Shown here: one piece after another, positions 30,195 to 38,930 of the stretch
How the letters are laid out: every line of letters begins with the position of its first letter
Numbering within the stretch: the first letter of the stretch is position 1
DNA from: Fibrobacterota bacterium
GTDB lineage: Bacteria; Fibrobacterota; Chitinivibrionia; Chitinivibrionales; FEN-1185
NCBI GenBank assembly: GCA_003165595.1
Contig: PLWQ01000003.1
Location: 1 to 41,957 of the forward strand
DNA: 41,957 nt
Direction: 5' to 3'
Notes under the pieces: generated by a model
What the model was told of the DNA's origin: nothing
The model's database searches: none
What the model saw: the letters and a program-made list of their open reading frames with translations, nothing else
Made by a program: the position numbers and the translations under genes

Positions 30195-31577
30195 TTACAA
30201 ATACTTCTGAATCGTACTCTTCTCCCTATCCACCGGTTTCGATATTGTCAACACAATCGCCCCGCTCTTGAACAGCGTCACCATGCCCGTGGATTCCGAC
30301 ACGGTAATGGCCAGGGCCTTGGTGCATGCCGTGATGCCCGCCGCGGCCGCGTGGCGCGAGCCGAACCCGCTGGGCAAGAGCTCCACTTCGGCCTGCGGCC
30401 GGAGATAACTGCCGGCCGACAACACGATGCCGTCGCCCGTGATCACGAACGCGCCGTCGATGCTCGCGAACTCCTTGACGGTTTCGGCGAGCGCGGGGTC
30501 TATGATGTTCCGTTCGGCCTCGCTGTACCCCCGGAACGGATTGATAATGAGCTGCGTGACGTATTTGTTAACCGTGTTGGTGTCGCCGAGGACGAAGATG
30601 GTGCCGAGCGGCTTTCCCTCGCGTCCCTCCACGGCGATCTCCCCGGCCAGCCCCAGTACCCTTTCGAGGACTTCGGGCATGATATCGGCCGGCAGCAGGG
30701 CCGGTGAGTTTGCAAAAAAGAACTCGTATTCGCTCGAAACGTCGAGCGCTACGATGGTGTCGAACGTGCCCGCCTTGGAATTCCCCGAAATGCAGACCAC
30801 CTTGTCGTTGTTGTCGATGAGATTGCGCGACAGCGCCAGAAGCACGCCGATTTTTACCTGGCCGATGCGGGAGGCGGGAAACGACGGCGCCTGGATGCAG
30901 GCGGCGATCCGTTTGTCGTCGGGATCGAACCGCGATTTGTTGCTCGTTACCACGATCACCTTGCCGCGGTTCTTGAGCGTTTCGAGGAAATCGTTGTCGC
31001 GGACCGTGTCGGCAAATACCATGAGCGCGGTCGCCTTGATGTCCTTTGCGAGGTCGATGGCCGCGTTGAGCACCGGCGGGGGGCCTTTCTTTGCGCCCTT
31101 GGCGGGCGGTTCCCCGGCCGCGCCACCCTGCGGCGAGGAGAGCTCCCCGAAATCGATGGTTGTCGGATCGGAAAGCATCTTTTCCCGTACCTGGTCGCTC
31201 TTGAAAAACGAGGCGATCTCCGACAGGACCTGGAGGTGCCCGGCATTGTCGGTCTTCTCGTTTGTAATTACCAGCACCAGGATGTGGGCCAGCGCGCCGC
31301 GTGCGGCGTCGTATTTGATTCCCGCGGTGCTTCGGCCCACCGCGATCGCGAAATCGCCCTTGATGTCGGCCCGCAAATGCGGTATGGCGATTCCCTGGCC
31401 GATGAACGTAGAGGACGATTCTTCCCGTTTGAGGATCTCGTCGACAAACACCTTCTGCTTGCGGCTGATCTCCAGCGCCTTGCACAGTTTCTTGACAAGC
31501 TCCCGTATCGCCTCGACTTTTTCCGTCGATTTGAGATCGACCACCGTGGGAATCCTCAGATAGTCCTGGAAAGACAT
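30195..31577 (-). CDS. Diadenylate cyclase with EIIA and PK-C-like domains
   Basis: This protein of about 460 residues probably makes the second messenger c-di-AMP from ATP. Domains in order: a PTS EIIA type-2 domain (about 1-150) with the phospho-acceptor site GIAIPHLRAD; a glycine/proline-rich linker; a pyruvate-kinase-C-terminal-like domain (about 170-320); and a C-terminal DisA_N/DAC domain with IDGAF near D374 and GSRHAAA near R408, the DGA and RHxAA catalytic motifs. The EIIA part suggests control by PTS phosphorylation state. The ATG at 31577 follows GGAGGG at seven bases, an excellent ribosome site. It lies 91 bp after the acyltransferase gene, on the same strand. Confidence 0.88.
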   Translation of the reverse strand: MSFQDYLRIPTVVDLKSTEKVEAIRELVKKLCKALEISRKQKVFVDEILKREESSSTFIGQGIAIPHLRADIKGDFAIAVGRSTAGIKYDAARGALAHILVLVITNEKTDNAGHLQVLSEIASFFKSDQVREKMLSDPTTIDFGELSSPQGGAAGEPPAKGAKKGPPPVLNAAIDLAKDIKATALMVFADTVRDNDFLETLKNRGKVIVVTSNKSRFDPDDKRIAACIQAPSFPASRIGQVKIGVLLALSRNLIDNNDKVVCISGNSKAGTFDTIVALDVSSEYEFFFANSPALLPADIMPEVLERVLGLAGEIAVEGREGKPLGTIFVLGDTNTVNKYVTQLIINPFRGYSEAERNIIDPALAETVKEFASIDGAFVITGDGIVLSAGSYLRPQAEVELLPSGFGSRHAAAAGITACTKALAITVSESTGMVTLFKSGAIVLTISKPVDREKSTIQKYL

Positions 31578-31668
31578 GCGCAACCCTCCACTTTTTTGCC
31601 TGTGTACATGATGCGCGGAAAACCCACAGGGGTTTCCGGCCGGCACCGCCGCGAGCGGCCGTGGTTAT

Positions 31669-32781
31669 TTACTCGGCAAGCGCCGCGGCGTAATAGTCGA
31701 CAATCGATTGTTTCCGTATGGTCACCGCGTTGCCTCGAACAGTTACGGCCTTTACATGCCGCAACTGTTCGAGGCCCTTTGCCAGGATCTGCTCGGGCGA
31801 CAAAGTCGACAGCGTCTTGAGGTTCTTCTTTTGACCGCCGAGGCGCGCGAGCATCGAGCGCACCGCCTCGACCGCGGCCTCCCTGGTAATTCCCGGATTT
31901 TCCTTGAGCACGCACGCCACCACGTGCTGGGGGAGCAGCCGGTAAACCGATTGCAACGTCCGGTACAGGTGCGCGCACACGGCGCGCATGGACGCCTGAT
32001 GACCCGACATTTCGTCGCGGGCAGCGGCATTGAAATTTGCTTTGATATCAACCAGTTCCTTGATGCAGACGGGAATGCCGAAATCAATAAAGACCTCACC
32101 GTGCTTGAACCCGAGGCGCGTACCCAGAATGAATTTTGCGAAGGCGATGATGTCCGCGCCGAAATAGTACAGGTTGCCGACCGCCTTTGTAAAAATGTTG
32201 TTCGACTTCTTGCGCATCTCCTTGCCTTTTCGAAGCATGTCGAAATACGGGAGCTCGGGCAGGAATTCGTAGGAAACCGCGCCCGGCAACAGGAAGACTT
32301 TCTTGTCCGGATTCCGCGCCTGTGCAAGGATGGCGGACATGAGAATGCCGCCCTTCATCTCCATCATGTTGCCGCAGTAGCTGCGCCCGCCCTCGGGAAA
32401 CACCAGGATAGGCTCATTGTCTTCCATCATCTCCACAACGTCGAGGCAGAGCTGGCGTACGTACGTTCTGCGGAATGCCATGTCCCTTCGCACGGGAAAC
32501 GCGCCGTAGGCGCTGAACTTTTTGCCGATAACCGGAAAACCGGTAAGGTTGTCCCCGGCTGCGATGCGCGGATACGGAACGCCGTGATCGAACAGGGTCC
32601 AGCCGAAAAGGAAATAGTCGGCCTGGCTCCGGTGCGTGCAAACGACCATTACCATCGAATCCCTGAGCGTTTCGGGATCGTATCCGTTCCGTTCGACAGT
32701 CACCTTTGTGAATGCCCGGCTGAAAAACCAGTTGAGGCCGTCCGATATGCCGTCTACTGCAAGCTGATGGGGTTTTTTCAT
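31669..32781 (-). CDS. PlsB-like glycerolphosphate acyltransferase
   Basis: The roughly 370-residue protein belongs to the PlsB/PlsC acyltransferase fold. The catalytic HX4D motif is H-R-S-Q-A-D near residue 50, followed by FPVRR near 96 and the PEGGRS glycerol-phosphate binding motif near 128. It is likely to acylate glycerol 3-phosphate or a related lipid precursor at the membrane. It is shorter than E. coli PlsB. The ATG at 32781 (MKKPHQL) is preferred over a TTG at 32820, without a strong ribosome site. It is followed 91 bp on by the c-di-AMP cyclase gene. Confidence 0.85.
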   Translation of the reverse strand: MKKPHQLAVDGISDGLNWFFSRAFTKVTVERNGYDPETLRDSMVMVVCTHRSQADYFLFGWTLFDHGVPYPRIAAGDNLTGFPVIGKKFSAYGAFPVRRDMAFRRTYVRQLCLDVVEMMEDNEPILVFPEGGRSYCGNMMEMKGGILMSAILAQARNPDKKVFLLPGAVSYEFLPELPYFDMLRKGKEMRKKSNNIFTKAVGNLYYFGADIIAFAKFILGTRLGFKHGEVFIDFGIPVCIKELVDIKANFNAAARDEMSGHQASMRAVCAHLYRTLQSVYRLLPQHVVACVLKENPGITREAAVEAVRSMLARLGGQKKNLKTLSTLSPEQILAKGLEQLRHVKAVTVRGNAVTIRKQSIVDYYAAALAE

Positions 32782-32877
32782 GGCGATGTGAAAAATAGCT
32801 TGTGAGGGAAAACCTTGCAAAGTGATTCCGCTACAACATTTTCGGGCAAACGGCTGCGCCTGGTGGGCATCCCGGTT

Positions 32878-34563
32878 TTACCCGGGGAAATCGTACCGTT
32901 TCGAATTAACGGACGGCGCGAACTCCCCGTCGTCGAAGCCGAACGAAATCGTGGTTCGCCCGGCCGCGGGTTTCGGCAGGGGAAGCGCGACCTGGAGCAT
33001 CGCCTTCGAATGAGGGCCTATGCTGTCCCGCGGCGACAATTCCCGCACAAGGATCGTGCTGTCGCGCGCGCCCGGCTCACGATGGAGAACACAGACGAGC
33101 CGCACCGGTTCCCAATAACTGTCGCGCGCAAAGGCGAGAGGCGTGTCGCGATGGTTGACAATTTCCAGCAGGACCCGCGCCGAATCGCGCTGCGGCATTT
33201 CTTGCACGGCTTTTAGACCGATCTGAATATTCAGGTAGGATGCCAGATGCCGCAGCGATACGTAGTTGATCTCCTTGCCCATCCCGGTGACCAGGCGCGT
33301 GCAATGCGCGTTCCTGCCGTACTTGACAATGGTGACGTCCCGTCCTTGCAGCCCGTCTTCGGCGTTCCATATTTCGTATTGGGATTTCTTGTTCTCGCCC
33401 GGGTACAGCGCGACGCCCTGCATGCCGGAATAGAACGAATACAGCGGCGCCTCCCGGAGCTGACTTTCGAAAACCACCGGATTTCCTCCGGCAACAGCCC
33501 GAATATCCCGGGCCCACAGGTCCCGATTGTGAAAATAGTCGACACGATTGAAAGTAGTGACGGGAAGGATCGGGAATGCCAGATAGAGCCGCAGAAAAAC
33601 CGTGAACGCGAGGAGCGGGACCGACGTCCAGTAGAGAAACGTCTTCTTCCTGGTTTCATAATAGGATGCGCCGAGGATGATCAGCGGAAACAGCACTATC
33701 GATGTCCAATGAAATTGAACATACCCCTTGAGGGTGGCGGCGCAGAAAAACAGCAGCGTGCCGACGGCGATGAATTTGAGCGCCCGTTCGAAGGCGTCCT
33801 TCGTTTTGCAGACGAACGGAACAAAGATGAGCGCCGGCCCGAGCACCAGCGGCTGAACGCCGAGAAACTCGGTGAGGGAATCGATCTTGAAACCGCCCCA
33901 ACGGCCCGCCAGATGATAGGTGAACGACACGAAATGGTGCATGTATTGCCAGGAGAGGTGCGGGACATACAGAAGCGCCGCAATGCCGAGGGTGAGCAGA
34001 AACTTCCTGTTGCGCAGCAGGGGGAGGTTCGACAACAGGATGAACCCTATAAAAAGAAGGGCGTGGTACTTTGCGTAGAACATCAGGGCAAGCGCAAGGC
34101 CCATCATGACGCTCGACTGAAAGTCGTTGCGTTCCAGGAATCGCTTGTAGAAATAGAGAAACACCATCGAGAGCGCCACGAGCGGCGTGTCCGGGAAGAC
34201 AATGAAGGTGATGTAGTTGAGGAGCGGGAGCGACAGGAGTACCAGGTAGAGAGAGAGCCTGCGGCATTTTGTTTCGCCGAGAAGCTTGAGCAGGAAAAAA
34301 ATCCCCGCACACATCAAGAGCACATTCGCGCATCGCACGCCGAGTTCCCCGGAGAACACATGCCGTCCCATGCCGATAAGGAAGGGAAGCAGGGGCGGGT
34401 GGTCGTAATAGCCCCACTGAAGGCGAGTCGACAAATACCAGTAATACCCCTCATCGCTGGTGAGGGTGGTGAGCGCGGCCTGAGCCAGATTGAGCGCGCA
34501 ATAGAAGAGGACGAAAATCCAGGGGATCGATTTCGGTGGAATTGCCTTTAAGGAAAACTTCAT
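32878..34563 (-). CDS. GT39-type membrane glycosyltransferase
   Basis: The roughly 561-residue protein has many membrane segments in its first two-thirds and a soluble C-terminal part. The signature of ArnT/PMT-type glycosyltransferases is SDEGYYWYLS followed by GYYDHPPLLPFL, near residues 35-60; the acidic SDE pair is the catalytic site that acts on polyprenyl-phosphate sugars. It probably transfers a sugar to an envelope lipid or glycan. The ATG at 34563 (MKFSLKAIP) is chosen; the preceding frame from 34644 is not conserved. It lies between tex and the acyltransferase, on the same strand. Confidence 0.88.
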   Translation of the reverse strand: MKFSLKAIPPKSIPWIFVLFYCALNLAQAALTTLTSDEGYYWYLSTRLQWGYYDHPPLLPFLIGMGRHVFSGELGVRCANVLLMCAGIFFLLKLLGETKCRRLSLYLVLLSLPLLNYITFIVFPDTPLVALSMVFLYFYKRFLERNDFQSSVMMGLALALMFYAKYHALLFIGFILLSNLPLLRNRKFLLTLGIAALLYVPHLSWQYMHHFVSFTYHLAGRWGGFKIDSLTEFLGVQPLVLGPALIFVPFVCKTKDAFERALKFIAVGTLLFFCAATLKGYVQFHWTSIVLFPLIILGASYYETRKKTFLYWTSVPLLAFTVFLRLYLAFPILPVTTFNRVDYFHNRDLWARDIRAVAGGNPVVFESQLREAPLYSFYSGMQGVALYPGENKKSQYEIWNAEDGLQGRDVTIVKYGRNAHCTRLVTGMGKEINYVSLRHLASYLNIQIGLKAVQEMPQRDSARVLLEIVNHRDTPLAFARDSYWEPVRLVCVLHREPGARDSTILVRELSPRDSIGPHSKAMLQVALPLPKPAAGRTTISFGFDDGEFAPSVNSKRYDFPG

Positions 34564-34664
34564 CCGGTTACCAGCGTTCCTTTGCGGCGCACGGCACGCT
34601 GTGCGCGATGATGCAATATAGTTGTTCCTGAAATCAATGCGCAAGTCGCAGCCGGAACATGTCT

Positions 34665-36947
34665 TTACTTCATGAACTGCCGGACATTGAATTTCGGCTT
34701 GACGGTTACGAGTTTCCGGGGTGCGTCTTTCCCGGCCGCCGGCCGCGGATCCCGGGGCCGGGAGCCTGCCGCGGCGGCCGGACTTTCGCTCCGCGGGCCG
34801 GGTGAAGATTTCATGCTGAGCGCTATCCGCTTGAGCGCCGCGTCTACTTTGAGCACGCGCACGTGAACGATTTGCCCGACGCGCACCACTTTCTTCGGGT
34901 CCGTCACAAAGGAATCGGACAGTTCCGATATGTGCACGAGCCCGTCCTGGTGCACGCCGATGTCCACGAAAGCGCCGAAATTGGTGACGTTGGTCACCGC
35001 GCCTTCGAGCTGCATCCCTTCCTTGACATCAGACAATTCGCGGACGTCTTTGGAAAAAGCTGCATAGGCAAACGTGGCGCGCGGATCGCGGCCGGGTTTT
35101 TCCAGCTCCGCGAGGATGTCTTTGATTGTAGGGAGGCCGATATTGCCGGAAACGAATTGCTTCGCGTCGATGCCCCGGAGCATTGCGGATTTGCCGGCCA
35201 TGTCGCGCACCGTGGTTCCCAGTGCCGCGGCCATTGACTCGACAAACGCGTACCGTTCCGGATGGACCGCCGAATTATCGAGCGGGTTGGCCGCGCCCGG
35301 GATGCGGAGAAACCCGGCCGACAGCACGAACGTTTTGTCGCCCATGCCCGCCACCTGCAATAGCGCCGCGCGCGAATCGAACGCCCCGTTTTCGTTGCGA
35401 AAGGCGACGATTTTCCCGGCGATCGAACGGTTGAGCCCGGAAACGTACTTGAGCAGCTCCTCGGAAGCGAGGTTGATGTCCACGCCGACCCGGTTGACGC
35501 AGCTCTCCACCACTTCCTCCAGCGCTTTTTTGAGCGTTACCTGGTTGACATCGTGCTGGTACTGCCCGACGCCTATGGACTTGGGATCTATTTTGACAAG
35601 CTCGGCCAGCGGGTCTTGCAGCCGCCGGGCAATGGAAATGGCGCCCCGAACGGTGACGTCGAAATCCGGGAATTCGCGCGCCGCCGTTTCGCTGGCGCTG
35701 TACACGCTTGCGCCCGATTCGTTGACAACAACGGAAACCGGCCGCGACTCGGGCGGCAACGCGGCGGCGGCCTCGCGGATAAAGTCGTCGGTCTCGCGGC
35801 CGGCGGTGCCGTTGCCGATGGCCACAAGCGCAATGCCGTGACGGCCGATCATGTCCAGGATGGTGCGGGCGGCCTCCGAGGACCGCCTCTGCGGCTCGTG
35901 CGGAAAAATAGTCTGGTATTCCAGGAACTTTCCCGTGTTGTCGAGCGCAACCACCTTGCACCCGGTGCGGAACCCCGGATCCACGCCGAGCACGGCCTTG
36001 CGTCCCGCGGGCGGCGAAAGCAGCAGCGCTTCCAGATTCTCTCCGAACACCGCAAACGCCTCGGCCTCGGCCTTCTGCCGCAGCTCGATACGGATTTCGG
36101 TTTCGGTGGCGGGCAGCAGCAGGCGCTCGTAGGAATCCTTTACCGTGTCGCGCAGCGGCGCCGCCGTTGCCGATTCCCGATGGCGGATGAGCGTGCGCTC
36201 AAGATAGGCCGCCGCTTTTTCCAGCGGCAGTTCCAGCGACACCCGGAGCACTTTCTCGTGCTCGCCGCGGAACATGGCCAGGATACGATGTGAGACCAGC
36301 GTACTCGCCTTTTCCCTGAAATCGTAGTACATTTCGAACTTGGTCTTCCGGTCCTTGAACTCTTTCTTGACGGCTGAGACAATGATCCCGTCGGCGGCGG
36401 CAAGCTCCCGCAGGTGCTTGCGCACCTCCGCGTTGTCGGAGAGCTGCTCCGCGAGGATGTCCAGAGCGCCCTGCAGGGCCCCGGCGGCGGAGTCGAAGCC
36501 TTTTTCGGCGTTGACAAACAACGACGCCTTCTCCAGGATCTGCGCCGCGGGGTCGTCGCATTCCACAAGCCACGCCGCCAGCGGCTCCAGCCCCGCCTCT
36601 TTCGCCTTTGTCGCACGCGTCACGCGCCTGGGCTTGTAGGGCAGGTACAGGTCTTCGAGTTCGGTCTTCGACAACGTGTCGAGAATCTTCTTTTCGAGCC
36701 CGGGCGTGAGCTTGCCCTGCTCCCTGATACTGTCGAGAATCGTGGCGCGGCGCTCGTTGAGATCCTTGTAGTATTCGAAGCGGTGCTGCAAATCGCGGAT
36801 CTGCACTTCGTCGAGGCTGCCGGTCTGTTCTTTCCGGTAGCGGGATATGAAGGGAACCGTCGCGCCTTCGTCGAAAAGCGAGAGGGTGTTGGTTACCTGG
36901 AACGGCTGCAGATTGAATTCGATGATGAGCTGTTGGGGGATGTTCAT
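34665..36947 (-). CDS. tex: Tex-type RNA-binding transcription accessory protein
   Basis: The roughly 760-residue protein has the full Tex architecture: an N-terminal helical domain starting NIPQQLIIEF, a YqgF/RNase H-like domain (LGVDPGFRTGCKV near residue 320), a helix-hairpin-helix region (NLASEELLKYVSGL near 490) and a C-terminal S1 domain (GAVTNVTNFGAFVDIG near 645) followed by a basic tail. Tex binds nucleic acids and affects transcription and stress responses. The ATG at 36947 has GGAG nine bases upstream and is preferred over the frame start at 36986. It is transcribed divergently from the MntA/HepT pair. Confidence 0.95.
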   Translation of the reverse strand: MNIPQQLIIEFNLQPFQVTNTLSLFDEGATVPFISRYRKEQTGSLDEVQIRDLQHRFEYYKDLNERRATILDSIREQGKLTPGLEKKILDTLSKTELEDLYLPYKPRRVTRATKAKEAGLEPLAAWLVECDDPAAQILEKASLFVNAEKGFDSAAGALQGALDILAEQLSDNAEVRKHLRELAAADGIIVSAVKKEFKDRKTKFEMYYDFREKASTLVSHRILAMFRGEHEKVLRVSLELPLEKAAAYLERTLIRHRESATAAPLRDTVKDSYERLLLPATETEIRIELRQKAEAEAFAVFGENLEALLLSPPAGRKAVLGVDPGFRTGCKVVALDNTGKFLEYQTIFPHEPQRRSSEAARTILDMIGRHGIALVAIGNGTAGRETDDFIREAAAALPPESRPVSVVVNESGASVYSASETAAREFPDFDVTVRGAISIARRLQDPLAELVKIDPKSIGVGQYQHDVNQVTLKKALEEVVESCVNRVGVDINLASEELLKYVSGLNRSIAGKIVAFRNENGAFDSRAALLQVAGMGDKTFVLSAGFLRIPGAANPLDNSAVHPERYAFVESMAAALGTTVRDMAGKSAMLRGIDAKQFVSGNIGLPTIKDILAELEKPGRDPRATFAYAAFSKDVRELSDVKEGMQLEGAVTNVTNFGAFVDIGVHQDGLVHISELSDSFVTDPKKVVRVGQIVHVRVLKVDAALKRIALSMKSSPGPRSESPAAAAGSRPRDPRPAAGKDAPRKLVTVKPKFNVRQFMK

Positions 36948-37153
36948 GGGTGATTGCTCCAGTCGGTTGTTGCCGATCAAGCGCAAGTATCAGAGGCGCT
37001 TGTGAGCATCCAAAGATACAATAGCCCAGCGGATTAAGGAAACTCCCTGGACTTGATGAGCCGCTCTCCCGGTGCAGCAGCCGCTGCACACGTTGCTGTT
37101 GAGCCCGGAAGGGCCGCAAGCTATATTCTGTGGTAACACAACCCGGAGAGCCT

Positions 37154-37462
37154 ATGGTTGCTTTACTCCAACCGCATATTTCCCAGACCGAGCTTGTTGA
37201 AATCTGCAAAAAGTATCATATCCGGAAGTTGAGCATATTCGGCTCTGCGGCACGCGGCGCGATGACTCCAAAAAGCGATATCGACATCCTGGTTGAGTTT
37301 GCCGACGAACACACTCCCGGGCTTCTTACCGTGAGCCATATCGAAAATGAATTGTCCGGTCTGCTTGGAAGAAAGGTCGATTTGCGGACGCCCGAAGACC
37401 TGAGCAGGCATTTCAGGGACGACGTTGTCCGGGATGCCGTGGTTCAATATGAAGAAAGATGA
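37154..37462 (+). CDS. mntA: MntA-type minimal nucleotidyltransferase antitoxin
   Basis: The roughly 102-residue protein has the nucleotidyltransferase signature SIFGSAARG followed by SDIDILVEF, with the two metal-binding aspartates. MntA-type enzymes AMPylate the HepT toxin to neutralise it. The ATG at 37154 follows GGAG at five bases and is preferred over a GTG at 37130. It overlaps hepT, which begins at 37449. The pair is upstream of and divergent from tex. Confidence 0.92.
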   Translation: MVALLQPHISQTELVEICKKYHIRKLSIFGSAARGAMTPKSDIDILVEFADEHTPGLLTVSHIENELSGLLGRKVDLRTPEDLSRHFRDDVVRDAVVQYEER

Positions 37463-37787
37463 CGAGATTCGTTTGCGGCACATGTTCGAGGCGGCACAAG
37501 AAATCTGCCTGTATTCCGGATCTGCACGTCGCGAAGATCTTGATACGGACGGAAAGCTGCTCCACGCGCTTGTCCATTTGCTGGAAATAATCGGCGAAGC
37601 TGCAAATCAGGTATCAAAGGAAACGCAGGGCGAATTTCCTCAATTGCCCTGGGCAGACATGATCAGCATGCGAAACAGATTGATCCATGCATACTTCGAC
37701 ATTAACAAGAACATCGTTTGGAGTACCTCCAGTGCCCAGATTCCAGAACTTCTTGGTCTTTTGAAATCAATACTGGAACCCGCTTAG
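37449..37787 (+). CDS. hepT: HepT-type HEPN ribonuclease toxin
   Basis: The roughly 112-residue helical protein has the HEPN catalytic motif R-x4-H-x-Y, seen as RNRLIHAYF near residue 78. This is the active centre of the HepT RNase and includes the tyrosine modified by MntA. The start at 37449 (MKKDDEIR) overlaps the end of mntA, so the two are coupled as toxin-antitoxin partners. Confidence 0.92.
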   Translation: MKKDDEIRLRHMFEAAQEICLYSGSARREDLDTDGKLLHALVHLLEIIGEAANQVSKETQGEFPQLPWADMISMRNRLIHAYFDINKNIVWSTSSAQIPELLGLLKSILEPA

Positions 37788-37869
37788 TCATTATCCGTCC
37801 TTCCAGAAAAGGAACAGCACTTACAATACTGCAACAATTTTATTTCACCCAATCCAAAGGACTCTTTCA

Positions 37870-38382
37870 ATGCCAAAATCCTCAACCATCACCGCATCGA
37901 TAGTTACCGAAAAAGGCACGATCCGTCTCAACCTCCATGCCGACAAGGCGCCGCTCACGGTTGCCAACTTCGTGAACCTTGCCACCCGCGGATTTTACAA
38001 CAACCTCAGGTTTCACCGCGTGATCGCCGACTTCATGGTCCAGGGCGGGTGCCCCAAGGGTAACGGCACGGGCGGACCGGGATACAAATTCCGCGACGAG
38101 TTCGTTGCCGAGCTGCGCCACGACAAGCCCGGCGTTCTGTCCATGGCGAATTCCGGGCCCAACACCAACGGCAGCCAGTTCTTTATTACCCACCTGCCCA
38201 CGCCCTGGCTCGACGATCATCATACCATTTTCGGCGCGGTTGTCGGCGACGAGGACATGGCGATTGTCAACAGCATCGAGGCCGACGACCGTATCGACAG
38301 CATCGAGATAGCGGGCGACACAAAAGAGCTTTTGAAGAAACACCGGAAAGATGTAGAGGCGTGGAATAAGAAGCTGGATTAG
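37870..38382 (+). CDS. Cyclophilin-type peptidyl-prolyl isomerase
   Basis: The 170-residue protein is a single-domain cyclophilin: [15 protein letters not shown] near residue 45, [10 protein letters not shown] near 72, [17 protein letters not shown] near 92 and a [12 protein letters not shown] segment near 112. It catalyses cis-trans isomerisation of proline bonds. No signal peptide is seen, so it is cytoplasmic (PpiB-like). AAAGGA lies eight bases before the ATG at 37870. Confidence 0.95.
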   Translation: MPKSSTITASIVTEKGTIRLNLHADKAPLTVANFVNLATRGFYNNLRFHRVIADFMVQGGCPKGNGTGGPGYKFRDEFVAELRHDKPGVLSMANSGPNTNGSQFFITHLPTPWLDDHHTIFGAVVGDEDMAIVNSIEADDRIDSIEIAGDTKELLKKHRKDVEAWNKKLD

Positions 38383-38418
38383 AGCAGTTTACAAATAACG
38401 GGATACAATTCTGTTTTC

Positions 38419-38631
38419 TGGTGGGGGAAGTTTCCCCCTGGGGTTCAGCCAACCGACGCGTTTCGTAGGGGCACAGCATTCTGTGCCCATTGTGGATTTG
38501 CGCGCCGGTTGTCTGAACCCACACCCCCTCCGCAGGTGGCCCCCAAGTGAGCGCAGTGACAAAACCGAAACTCCCGTTCGGGGGCACCAAGAGATAGAGT
38601 TGATAGAAGTTGAAAGTTTTAAGTTGACAGT
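38419..38631 (+). repeat. Dispersed repeat R2, copy B
   Basis: About 213 bp inverted relative to copy A at 29943-30179. It carries the same GGGCACAG/CTGTGCCC palindrome with one central mismatch. It is the left half of a composite R2-R1 unit. Confidence 0.85.
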
Positions 38632-38736
38632 GGAGAAGCCCGGAGAGCCGGCGGTCCGGACGCTTGGCCAAAAGCCGGAAGCTAAACTCTTTCTTGGACA
38701 TTTCGCAAGCAGACCTTGACAATTGTGGCAGCAACC

Positions 38737-38883
38737 TTCTGCCCAGCGTTAGCTGGACCGGAGTGCGCGCCGGACCGCGTTGCCGGCCGACCCGGCCGCG
38801 AAGCGGCATAGGGCGGAGCGGCAACGAGGCCGAATGGCCGAGCGCGCAGGGGGAGCGACCCGAGCGCAGCGAGGGGAACGCCC
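38737..38883 (+). repeat. Dispersed repeat R1, copy B
   Basis: About 147 bp, clearly similar to the complement of 29721-29867. It lies 105 bp after R2 copy B. The two fill most of the 548-bp gap between the cyclophilin and the helicase genes, where I see no gene. Confidence 0.8.
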
Positions 38884-38930
38884 AAATCTTCTTGATTATG
38901 AAAGCAGCGGGTTTCTAATAATTGATGATC

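Noticed and set aside
33247-34551. Plus-strand open frame of 434 codons opposite the glycosyltransferase
   Set aside because: Very charged, low-complexity reading of membrane-protein DNA; the minus-strand gene explains it.
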